Below are positions 15,390-22,097 of a stretch of 32,787 nucleotides of DNA, piece after piece (position 1 is the stretch's first letter; the number at the start of each line of letters is the position of its first letter). A program made the translations under genes and the position numbers. The notes below the pieces were generated by a model, which was not told the DNA's origin, did not search any database, and saw nothing but the letters and a program-made list of their open reading frames with translations. The stretch is from positions 1 to 32,787 of the forward strand of contig JAQVWF010000004.1 of NCBI GenBank assembly GCA_028698615.1, written 5' to 3'. The DNA is from Syntrophorhabdaceae bacterium. GTDB lineage: Bacteria; Desulfobacterota; Syntrophorhabdia; Syntrophorhabdales; Syntrophorhabdaceae.

Positions 15390-15408
15390 CATTTCAAGGA
15401 AAGAAATG
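15390..15408. promoter_or_regulatory. Candidate activator binding site (inverted repeat)
   Basis: CATTTC (15390-15395) and GAAATG (15403-15408) form a perfect inverted repeat with a 7-bp spacer. Its centre is about 105 bp upstream of the predicted sigma-54 start, the normal place for an enhancer-type activator. A second small palindrome, TCATTGTAATGA, lies at 15342-15353. Binding is inferred. Confidence 0.4.
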
Positions 15409-15519
15409 TCGAGGGCTTCTATGCCCATCGACAAAAGCGTCGAGCGAGGCGCCGAAGGGGCCGGTGCAGCCGCTCGAACCGCTCAAGCGGCTAAAGGGGC
15501 CCAGACGGTTGCAACCATG

Positions 15520-15548
15520 TTGTTCTATACAAGCAAGTGTGGTATAGT
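15520..15548 (+). promoter_or_regulatory. Promoter of the thiD-thiC-xseA operon
   Basis: TTGTTC (15520-15525), a 17-bp spacer and TATAGT (15543-15548) lie 43 bp before the thiD ATG. The 332-bp gap 15260-15591 holds this promoter, the divergent sigma-54 promoter, the inverted repeats and a small hairpin at 15408-15432 (GTCGA-GGGC against GCCC-A-TCGAC); no gene is seen in it. Confidence 0.5.
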
Positions 15549-15591
15549 TTTCAGTTTTAAAATCCAAGGGGTATATGCGCGGTCATTGAAA

Positions 15592-16434
15592 ATGAAAAGC
15601 TTACTCTCCATAGCGGGCTTTGATGCCTCCTCAGGCGCGGGGATCGTGAGAGATGCCGATACCTTTTTCTCCTGTGGTTTCCATGCCATTACGGTGCCTA
15701 CCTGCACGGTTGTTCAGGGCCCCGCCGGCGTGAAGCGTATTGAATCTTCACCGGAAGAACTGTTCCGGGATACCCTCGACGCCGCGACGGCCGGGGTTAC
15801 GATAAAAGGCGTGAAAATAGGGGTTCTCTGCAATGAATTACATGTCAGGATGACAGCAAGGTTTCTGGCAAAGCGAAAGAACATACCTGTTATTCTCGAT
15901 CCTGTCTTTGCGGCCAAGAACGGCATTGCTCTCATTTCGGACAAGGGCAGGGCGGTCTGTATCGATTTGCTATTCAAAAAGATCACGGTGGTGACGCCCA
16001 ATGCCGATGAAGCATCATTTATCACGGGCACAAAGGTCAGTACGGTAAAGGCAGCGAAAAAAGCCGCCGAGAAGATCCATTCGCTGGGGCCTCAAGCGGT
16101 TGTTGTAAAAGGAGGCCATATGGAAGGCGACCCCGTGGATGTGTTGTTCGATGGCCGGGAGTTCCATCTTTACAAAAAAGAGCGGATCCCCCGATCCATT
16201 CATGGCACGGGTTGCTCCTTCTCTTCGACCCTTGCCTGCCTGCTTGCATCCGGATATCCTCTGCCTGAAGCCTTTATGGCGACTCAGGAGCATCTTAAGA
16301 GGCTTTTCGAGTCAAGCTACAGGATAGACAGGAAGGGTCATTTCTATGTCTCCTCGGCAATGGATGGTGTTCCTCATACAGCAACGAAACAGAAAAAAAT
16401 ACAGGGAGTCCAGGGGGAAAGCCCGAGAACCTGA
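15592..16434 (+). CDS. thiD: Hydroxymethylpyrimidine (phosphate) kinase
   Basis: Counted from the ATG at 15592 the protein has 280 residues, near the normal 265-280. The ribokinase-like fold is shown by LSIAGFDASSGAGIVRDADTF at the N-terminus (substrate site), VILDPVF, TPNADEA, VVVKGGH and the anion-hole/catalytic motif HGTGCSFSSTLAC near residue 205. ThiD phosphorylates HMP and HMP-P for thiamine synthesis. The SSGAG and TVVQGPAGV variants differ a little from the canonical SGGAGIQAD and TAQNT. The last 15 or so residues go beyond the usual family end and overlap a GC-rich stretch before thiC. The operon order with thiC is consistent: ThiC makes the HMP-P that ThiD uses. Confidence 0.92.
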   Translation: MKSLLSIAGFDASSGAGIVRDADTFFSCGFHAITVPTCTVVQGPAGVKRIESSPEELFRDTLDAATAGVTIKGVKIGVLCNELHVRMTARFLAKRKNIPVILDPVFAAKNGIALISDKGRAVCIDLLFKKITVVTPNADEASFITGTKVSTVKAAKKAAEKIHSLGPQAVVVKGGHMEGDPVDVLFDGREFHLYKKERIPRSIHGTGCSFSSTLACLLASGYPLPEAFMATQEHLKRLFESSYRIDRKGHFYVSSAMDGVPHTATKQKKIQGVQGESPRT

Positions 16435-16460
16435 ACCCCGTTGAGAAGATGGAGATGATA
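16393..16460 (+). promoter_or_regulatory. Possible degenerate THI box before thiC
   Basis: The sequence just before thiC contains, in the right order, pieces like those of the TPP riboswitch (GGGAGTCC, GCCCGAGA, ACCC, TTGA, GATGATAC), but the conserved CTGAGA and GAACCTGATC cores and the closing P1 strand are not intact. It is recorded as a weak candidate only. Confidence 0.18.
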
Positions 16461-16465
16461 CGACC

Positions 16466-17752
16466 ATGAAAAATCAGCTTATTGCAGCACGGGAAGGAAA
16501 GATCACGAAGGTGATGGAGCACGTCGCCCGGGATGAAGGCATCGACAAGGAAGAGCTCCGCCGCCTTGTGGCGGAGGGGAAGGTCGCCATCCTCGCGAAC
16601 AACGTGCACAAGGATTTTACCCCCAAGGGAGTTGGCAAGGGATTGAGCGTCAAGGTCAATGCCAATATCGGCACCTCCCCGGAGCGTGTGAATATCGATG
16701 AAGAACTGGAAAAACTGGCCGTTGCCCGGGATGCAGGCGCCGATGCCGTCATGGACCTGAGCACCGGAGGCGATCTCGACGAGATCCGCAAGATCATCAT
16801 CGATGCGGCAAAGATACCCGTGGGGACGGTTCCCATATACCAGGCCGCCGTCGAGACCGTCAAGAAGAAGAAGGCCATAACGAATATGGAGGCCGACGAT
16901 ATCTTCGAGGTCATAGAAAAGCACGGTGCCGACGGGGTCGATTTCGTGACCGTTCATTGCGGTGTCACGAAAAGCTCCCTTGAACGCCTCAGGAAACAGG
17001 GCAGGGTAACGGACATCGTAAGCCGCGGCGGTGCCTTTCTCGCGCAATGGATCATCGTCAACGGCAAGGAGAATCCTCTCTACGAGAATTTCGACCGCCT
17101 TGTAAGCATTGCGAAGAAGTACGACATGACCATAAGTCTTGGAGATGCCCTGAGACCCGGGTGTATCGCCGATGCAACCGACCGGGGGCAGATCGAGGAA
17201 CTCATCACCCTGGGGGAACTCTGCGCGGAAGCCATCGACAAAGGCGTTCAGGTCATGGTAGAAGGCCCCGGTCATGTACCGCTCAATCAGATCGAAATGA
17301 ACATGGTCCTCCAGAAGAGGCTTTGCAATGATGCACCGTTTTATGTTCTCGGTCCTATCGTCACCGATATTGCGCCCGGCTACGATCACATCACTTCCGC
17401 CATAGGCGGCGCCCTTGCGGGATACCACGGGGCCGATTTCCTCTGCTACGTCACCCCGACGGAACACCTGGGCCTCCCCATGCCGCAGGATGTCCGAGAC
17501 GGCGTCATGGTTTGCAGGATAGCGGCCCACGCCGCCGACCTTGCACGGGGCAGCCAGAAGGCCTTTGCCCTCGACAAGGCCATGTCGACGTACCGTAAGG
17601 CCCTTGACTGGAAGGGGCAGATCGAGTGCGCCATCGACCCGGATAAGATAAAGACCTTCCGAAAGGAGCGCGACCTCAAGAACGATGTCTGCAGCATGTG
17701 CGGTGAATTCTGTTCCATGAAGCTTATGAAGGATTACCTGAAGAAAAAGTAG
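16466..17752 (+). CDS. thiC: Phosphomethylpyrimidine synthase ThiC
   Basis: The protein has 428 residues, the short form without the extra N-terminal region of enteric ThiC, as is common in anaerobes and Desulfobacterota. It is a non-canonical radical SAM enzyme turning AIR into HMP-P. Family landmarks are KVNANIGTSP, AVMDLSTGGDLDEIR, PVGTVPIYQA, VDFVTVHCGV, SRGGAFLAQWI, EGPGHVPLNQIEMNM, APFYVLGPIVTDIAPGYDHI and CYVTPTEHLGLP. The C-terminal cluster motif CSMCGEFC (CX2CX4C) is intact. The start MKNQLIAAREGKIT matches the family N-terminus. xseA begins on the base after its stop. Confidence 0.98.
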   Translation: MKNQLIAAREGKITKVMEHVARDEGIDKEELRRLVAEGKVAILANNVHKDFTPKGVGKGLSVKVNANIGTSPERVNIDEELEKLAVARDAGADAVMDLSTGGDLDEIRKIIIDAAKIPVGTVPIYQAAVETVKKKKAITNMEADDIFEVIEKHGADGVDFVTVHCGVTKSSLERLRKQGRVTDIVSRGGAFLAQWIIVNGKENPLYENFDRLVSIAKKYDMTISLGDALRPGCIADATDRGQIEELITLGELCAEAIDKGVQVMVEGPGHVPLNQIEMNMVLQKRLCNDAPFYVLGPIVTDIAPGYDHITSAIGGALAGYHGADFLCYVTPTEHLGLPMPQDVRDGVMVCRIAAHAADLARGSQKAFALDKAMSTYRKALDWKGQIECAIDPDKIKTFRKERDLKNDVCSMCGEFCSMKLMKDYLKKK

Positions 17753-18967
17753 ATGACCCTCTACCCGCAGCAGGATGAAGGACTCTTGACGGTATCGGGG
17801 TTGACGGCCGAACTCAAACGGTTCGTCAGCGGCCGGTTCCGTGACGTCCGCGTCGAAGGGGAAGTCTCCAACGCCAAACTCTACCCGTCGGGGCATTTCT
17901 ATTTCACCCTCAAGGACGACCTTGCGATGATCCGCGGGGTCGTTTTCAACTATTCCGCACGTGTAGGCCGCAGGGTCGTGAAAGACGGGGAGAAGATCCT
18001 CTGCAGGGGCAGGATAGACATCTACGAAAAACGGGGCGAGTACCAGCTCATCGTCAGCGACATCCTGGCGAAAGGCGACCAGGGGCTTGTTTATGCGCGG
18101 TTTCTCGAACTCAAAGAGAAGCTTCTCAAGGAAGGGCTTTTTGACGAAGCCCTGAAGAAGCCCCTTCCTGCGTTTCCCCGGTGCATAGGGATAGTGACCT
18201 CACCCGTGGGAGCCGCGATACGGGACATGCTGAGGGTCATCCACGAAAGATACGCCACCATCCCCGTCCAGATCTGTCCCGCGGCCGTACAGGGAGTGGA
18301 TGCGGCTTGTGAGATAGCGGAAGGGATCGAATACTTCAACCGGTGCGGAGAGGTGGATGTGATCATCATCGGCAGGGGAGGGGGTTCGTATGAGGACCTT
18401 GCGTGCTTTAACGAAGAAAACCTGGCGAGGGCCATATTTGCCTCCAGGATACCCGTTGTTTCTGCCGTCGGCCACGAGGTTGATTTCACGATAGCAGACT
18501 TCGTCGCTGACGTGCGCGCGCCCACCCCGACAGCAGCAGGCGCCCTCGTCGTCCCCGGCAGGGACGAACTCGTCCGCTTCATCACCGGCCTCAAAGATTC
18601 CCTGCGCCAGGCGATGGAGAAGAAACTCGAGAAAGCCCGATACATGTTTGTCAGCAGCGTCATGGAGTTCAAGGACAGAAAGGACTTTTTTGCCTCCCAC
18701 CGCTTGTACCTCGACGACCTCGCCGGCAGCCTCGGCCACAATCTCCAACTCTACATGAACAACGCCCGCACAAGATTTGACACCCTCGCCCAAAGAATAG
18801 GCGACCTCAACCCTACGGCGATCCTGGCAAGGGGCTACAGTATAACCTCGAAAACCGCCGCCGGCACGATCATCACCGATTCCTCGGTGGTATCACCGGG
18901 CGAACCCCTGTCCATAACACTGCACAAGGGTGGCCTGGAGGTCTCGGTAACAAATAAAAAAGCGTAG
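17753..18967 (+). CDS. xseA: Exodeoxyribonuclease VII large subunit
   Basis: The protein has 404 residues. The N-terminal OB-fold (about 10-105) shows VSGLTAELKRFVSGRFRDVRVEGEVSNAK, then SGHFYFTLKDDLAMIRGV and CRGRIDIYEKRGEYQL. The catalytic part has FPRCIGIVTSPVGAAIRD, DVIIIGRGGGSYEDL, a FNEENLARAI segment and VSAVGHEVDFTIADFVADVRAPTPTAAGA, all hallmarks of XseA. A coiled-coil C-terminus ends with LNPTAILARGYSI. With XseB it degrades single-stranded DNA to oligonucleotides. The start abuts the thiC stop (TAGATG), so it is read as part of the thiamine operon. No xseB is seen; the strand switches right after the gene. Confidence 0.97.
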   Translation: MTLYPQQDEGLLTVSGLTAELKRFVSGRFRDVRVEGEVSNAKLYPSGHFYFTLKDDLAMIRGVVFNYSARVGRRVVKDGEKILCRGRIDIYEKRGEYQLIVSDILAKGDQGLVYARFLELKEKLLKEGLFDEALKKPLPAFPRCIGIVTSPVGAAIRDMLRVIHERYATIPVQICPAAVQGVDAACEIAEGIEYFNRCGEVDVIIIGRGGGSYEDLACFNEENLARAIFASRIPVVSAVGHEVDFTIADFVADVRAPTPTAAGALVVPGRDELVRFITGLKDSLRQAMEKKLEKARYMFVSSVMEFKDRKDFFASHRLYLDDLAGSLGHNLQLYMNNARTRFDTLAQRIGDLNPTAILARGYSITSKTAAGTIITDSSVVSPGEPLSITLHKGGLEVSVTNKKA

Positions 18968-18970
18968 ACG

Positions 18971-18987
18971 GGCATACGGGTCCGCGC
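18971..18987 (+). repeat. Partial copy of the GCACACGGGTC intergenic motif
   Basis: Three bases after the xseA stop, GGCATACGGGTCCGCGC matches the core of the dispersed element (GGCACACGGGTCGGCGC, read on the minus strand at 10925-10940 and flank) at 15 of 17 positions. As with the larger copies, it directly follows a stop codon. Confidence 0.4.
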
Positions 18988-19011
18988 ATCAACTGTCAGG
19001 TTGACGCGCGG
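18982..19011. terminator. Hairpin between convergent xseA and yihY-like genes
   Basis: CCGCGC-A-TCAAC (18982-18993) pairs with GTTGA-C-GCGCGG (19000-19011): an 11-bp stem with one mismatch and a 6-base loop. It includes the stop codon of the minus-strand gene. There is no T-run on either side, so any terminator activity would be Rho-aided or just structural. Confidence 0.45.
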
Positions 19012-20251
19012 ATAGTGATTCGTCCGTGTCCTTGAGCCTGCCTGCCATTTCCTTGAGCAGGGACAGTACTATGGGGGCGTTCTCGCGGAGGATGATGTCG
19101 AAATTTGTTTGCGATATGGCAATGAGCTCCGTATCCTCCGAGGCCGACCGGGCGCCCGCCGAACGGGGAGTGCCGAGGAGCATGGATATCTCGCCGAAGT
19201 AGTTTCCCGCGGTCATGGTCCTTATGCATTTGTCCCCTCGTATTATGTCGACAGCCCCGGAGACGATATAGAACATGGCGTCGCCGGTGTCACCCTCTTC
19301 GAATATGATATCGCCCTGGCGGCTGCGGGTGACGAACCTGGCGAAGAGCGCCGCGGGAAGGGATCCATGGAAGTGCCCTGTAAAGAGATATTTCATGAGA
19401 AGGGCGTTGCGCTTTTCCGTGTTAACGGCGACCTCGGCCCCGAAAAGAATGACGAGGAAGCAGTAGTAGACCCAGACGATCATTACGAAAAGTACCTTCA
19501 GGGAACCGAATGTCTGTCCGTATGCAGGGCTTGTCCCGATGACCAGGGTAAAGACCTCCCTCATGGTGATGATGAGGACTCCCGAGATGACGCAGGCGCC
19601 GATGAGCTTGAATACCGGCAGCCGCAGGGGCAGAAAAACGGAGTAGAAGATGGCCATGCAGACGGTGGCGAGACAGATCGAGATAAGGACGGTCACCGCG
19701 GTCGTGAGGACGAGGCCGCGAGCCTGCAGAAGGTCCGTAAAGGCAAGAAAGAGGATCTCGGCGCCGATAAGGACGACAAAAAGAAGTAACATGATCGCTG
19801 CGCGGCGGAGATTGCCGAGTTGGATGAGGAGGATGGACGCCGGCGGGTCCTTCCTGAAGATCTTGAACAAGGTGGTTCTCAGAGAGTCCGCGAGCGACAT
19901 GGCCGCAATGAAGACGATAAGCGCCGCAGCGACGCCGAGAGTGAGGGGATGTTCCGTCACTACGGCGAACTCGATGCTCATCCAATCCCGAATGCGGGGG
20001 AAGAGATGGTCAATGAGGCCTTCGATGCCGGCGATGAGCCAGACGGCCGTGCTCCCCGTATCCTCCGCGACGCTGACCGCCAGGAAGATGAGAGGGACAA
20101 GGGCAAAAAAACTGTAGGTTGCAAGGGCGGCGGACATCTCGAAGTCATTGTTGCCGAGGAACGACCTCAAGGACTCACGGAGGATGATCCCGGCAACGCG
20201 CAGGGAACGGCCCATCCTATCCGCAAGAGAGGTTCTTTCGCCAGAGGTCAT
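18989..20251 (-). CDS. YihY/BrkB membrane protein fused to a cyclic-nucleotide-binding domain
   Basis: Counted from the ATG at 20251 the protein has 420 residues. Residues about 1-285 are a YihY/virulence factor BrkB domain (formerly misnamed RNase BN) with about six membrane helices and the motifs FEMSAALATYSFFALVPLI, IMREVFTLVIGTSPAYG and VWVYYCFLVILFGAEV. Residues about 295-400 are a cNMP-binding domain: GDIIFEEGDTGDAMFYIVSGAVD, then the phosphate-binding cassette YFGEISMLLGTPRSAGARS with the Glu and Arg that normally contact cAMP/cGMP. The protein could therefore be gated by a nucleotide. The transport substrate is not known. An extended -10 lies 9 bp upstream and there is no Shine-Dalgarno. 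Confidence 0.88.
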   Translation of the reverse strand: MTSGERTSLADRMGRSLRVAGIILRESLRSFLGNNDFEMSAALATYSFFALVPLIFLAVSVAEDTGSTAVWLIAGIEGLIDHLFPRIRDWMSIEFAVVTEHPLTLGVAAALIVFIAAMSLADSLRTTLFKIFRKDPPASILLIQLGNLRRAAIMLLLFVVLIGAEILFLAFTDLLQARGLVLTTAVTVLISICLATVCMAIFYSVFLPLRLPVFKLIGACVISGVLIITMREVFTLVIGTSPAYGQTFGSLKVLFVMIVWVYYCFLVILFGAEVAVNTEKRNALLMKYLFTGHFHGSLPAALFARFVTRSRQGDIIFEEGDTGDAMFYIVSGAVDIIRGDKCIRTMTAGNYFGEISMLLGTPRSAGARSASEDTELIAISQTNFDIILRENAPIVLSLLKEMAGRLKDTDESLSARQPDS

Positions 20252-20260
20252 TGATAGTAA

Positions 20261-20269
20261 ATTATAACA
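20261..20269 (-). promoter_or_regulatory. Extended -10 promoter of the yihY-like gene
   Basis: The minus strand reads TGTTATAAT: a perfect TATAAT (20261-20266) with the extended TG. The ATG is 9 bp further on. The only -35-like hexamer, TTGATC (20287-20292), is 20 bp away. The start codon would be at the very 5' end of the mRNA. Confidence 0.5.
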
Positions 20270-20286
20270 GAAAAGAAAGAGATAGT

Positions 20287-20380
20287 GATCAATAACCAGG
20301 GTGGAACACAATAACCAATGACCAGATTCCAATATCCAAAGAAGAAGATGATGATCAATTTACCAATGATCGATAACCAA
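20287..20380. repeat. AT-rich degenerate repeats (AATAACCA / ACCAATGA)
   Basis: GATCAATAACCA (20287-20298), ACAATAACCAATGACCA (from about 20308), GATCAATTTACCAATGATC (20353-20371) and CGATAACCAA (20371-20380) are loose copies of one short unit. The stretch is clearly AT-richer than its neighbours and has no gene. Confidence 0.5.
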
Positions 20381-20388
20381 ACAGAAGA

Positions 20389-21480
20389 TCAGGACAAGAA
20401 GGGCCGCCGTTTCGTTTGGCCGTTGTCATTGATCCTGTATCCCGCTCCCTCCACGGCGATTTCCCCGTACTGTTTTCGATGGTGAAGGAAGCGTATGGAA
20501 TCGAGATCGATGTAATCGAAGGCATCCGTTCCCATTGCCATGGCGATGCCGGCGGAAAGCCCCGTCATCGTTTCCGTCATGCAGCCTGCCATGAGCATCA
20601 GGCCCTGTTCTTTCGCGAGCTTCATAATGGCCAGGGATTCGGTGATCCCGCTCTTTGCTGTCTTGATGTTGACGCCGTGGCCGAGGCCTTCGTTCAGGGC
20701 GACCTCCATATCACGCGCGGAAAAGACGGTCTCATCCAGAATGACGGGAATGGGCGAATGCTTCGTTACCTCTTTAAGCCCACGATGATCATCCATTTTC
20801 AGGGGTTGCTCGAAGAGTTCGACGGGGTAGCCTTTTCTCCGCACGTAGTCGGCGAGGGCAAGGCATCCCTTCCTGGAAAAGCCCTGATTGCCATCGAGAC
20901 GCAGGGTATAGCTAACATCCCGACCCTCGAGAATGGATGTGACGGAGGCAATGAGCCGCCTATCATCCGTCCCCTTGCCGCTTACCTTGATCTTATATGC
21001 GGTGAAGCCTTTCCGTGCGGCGTGCTTCACCCATTCGCCAAGGACGTTCTCATCGAGCGTGTGGGGTATCGTAATGTCCGTTTCGATGCGGTGCAGGGCG
21101 CCGCCGAACCAGGCGGTTTCATGCCTTCCGGTGTTCCGGAGCCATGACCGCCACAGCGCCATTTCCAGCCCCGATACAGTCATGGGGAAGGAAGGGTGTT
21201 TTTGCCGCAGCGACGCCGCTATCCCGGAGAAATTGGCCGCATTTTGTCCGGTCAGAAACGGTCTCTCCTCACGCAGTATCTCCTGTATCCTGTCAGCCGT
21301 TTCATGGGGAAGGACGAAGCTGGTAGCGCATTCCCCCAGGCCTTTCGACCCGTCTCTGAGACAGACCTCGACGATGACGCTCCGCATGGCATTCTTCTGC
21401 CCCAGGGAGGTGGAAAAGGTCGTCTTCAGGGGGCGTATCACTTCCCTGCAGCGAATGCTTCTTATCTCATCGTCCTTCAT
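20389..21480 (-). CDS. Enolase-superfamily epimerase (L-Ala-D/L-Glu / dipeptide epimerase-like)
   Basis: Counted from the ATG at 21480 the protein has 363 residues, close to the 345-370 of dipeptide epimerases. Barrel residues are all in place: the KxK motif YKIKVSG (catalytic Lys pair), metal ligands D (LRLDGNQGF), E (ELFEQPLKMDD) and D (VILDETVFS), and the second catalytic Lys in NIKTAKSGI. The N-terminal capping domain begins REVIRPLKTTFSTSLG and contains WRSWLR. The arrangement fits the AEE/MLE subgroup that epimerises an alpha-carbon in dipeptides, possibly murein peptides. A TTG-started extension to 21588 would overlap the upstream gene and lacks family similarity. Confidence 0.85.
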   Translation of the reverse strand: MKDDEIRSIRCREVIRPLKTTFSTSLGQKNAMRSVIVEVCLRDGSKGLGECATSFVLPHETADRIQEILREERPFLTGQNAANFSGIAASLRQKHPSFPMTVSGLEMALWRSWLRNTGRHETAWFGGALHRIETDITIPHTLDENVLGEWVKHAARKGFTAYKIKVSGKGTDDRRLIASVTSILEGRDVSYTLRLDGNQGFSRKGCLALADYVRRKGYPVELFEQPLKMDDHRGLKEVTKHSPIPVILDETVFSARDMEVALNEGLGHGVNIKTAKSGITESLAIMKLAKEQGLMLMAGCMTETMTGLSAGIAMAMGTDAFDYIDLDSIRFLHHRKQYGEIAVEGAGYRINDNGQTKRRPFLS

Positions 21481-21571
21481 AAGTCCCGGGATCGTTCGTT
21501 CCGGTCCGTCCTTCCTCCTCGAAGGAACCACATTTCCCCGGTAAAGGGCAGCGTCCGCGGCTGTCCCTCCA

Positions 21572-21943
21572 TTACGTCGCCGGTTCAAGCCGGATCGAAG
21601 CCGCGCCTCTTGCTTTTTTGAGAAGCCCCGGGTCTGAGGTTATCCTGCCGATGAGGTTCACCTCGCTCGCCGGTACGGGGTCCGGGCCGGCACTAAGGGG
21701 AGTGGGACCGAAAAAGATGGCAATTGCATGTCCCGGTGGCCAGTAGCCGATGTCGCCCGCCTTTACCGTCCGTGTGGCCGTATCGTCGAGTGGCATATGG
21801 AGAGGTATCTCAAAATAGAACTCATCGCCCCATTCGTTCGGGGAAGCCGATACGGGCAACGCCCGGGCCACTTCTTCGGCACAAGGTGTCAGAGCAAGCT
21901 CCGCTTCTACGGAGATGGGTCCTGCAATGATGCGGATCTTCAT
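21572..21943 (-). CDS. Cyclophilin-like fold protein (TM1367/DUF-type)
   Basis: Counted from the ATG at 21943, with AAAGGAG 9 bp upstream, the protein has 123 residues. It opens with KIRIIAGPISVEAELALTP, then CAEEVARALPVSASPNEWGDEFYFEIP, DTATRTVKAGDIGYWPPGHAIAIFFG and VNLIGRITSDP. This is the PF04126-type cyclophilin-like barrel seen in Thermotoga TM1367. No prolyl-isomerase active site is expected and the function is unknown. It is soluble, with no signal peptide. It lies upstream of the epimerase with 91 bp between, probably in one transcript from the promoter at 21965-21994. Confidence 0.78.
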   Translation of the reverse strand: MKIRIIAGPISVEAELALTPCAEEVARALPVSASPNEWGDEFYFEIPLHMPLDDTATRTVKAGDIGYWPPGHAIAIFFGPTPLSAGPDPVPASEVNLIGRITSDPGLLKKARGAASIRLEPAT

Positions 21944-21964
21944 GACATGCACTCCTTTCAATTT

Positions 21965-21994
21965 ACTTTATCCTCCTTTCCAGTATCATGTCAA
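21965..21994 (-). promoter_or_regulatory. Promoter of the cyclophilin-like/epimerase operon
   Basis: On the minus strand TTGACA (21989-21994), an 18-bp spacer and TAAAGT (21965-21970) precede the gene at 21943. The 5' leader contains the AAAGGAG site. Confidence 0.5.
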
Positions 21995-22097
21995 AGAGTG
22001 AGTGAAGAGGGGGTCATCCCTTATTTCTTGACCTCAAGCAGGAATGATGTATCATGGAAGTAAGTTGGGTCTTCACAGCCACAACAGCGGGGGGCAC

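Noticed and set aside
15376-15591. N-terminal extension of thiD
   Set aside because: It would cross the thiD promoter and hairpins, is Ala/Gly-rich low-complexity, and ThiD proteins begin at the chosen ATG.
16295-17896. 533-codon open frame on the minus strand opposite thiC
   Set aside because: It is a shadow of thiC, which has all family motifs and its catalytic CX2CX4C; the minus-strand protein resembles nothing.
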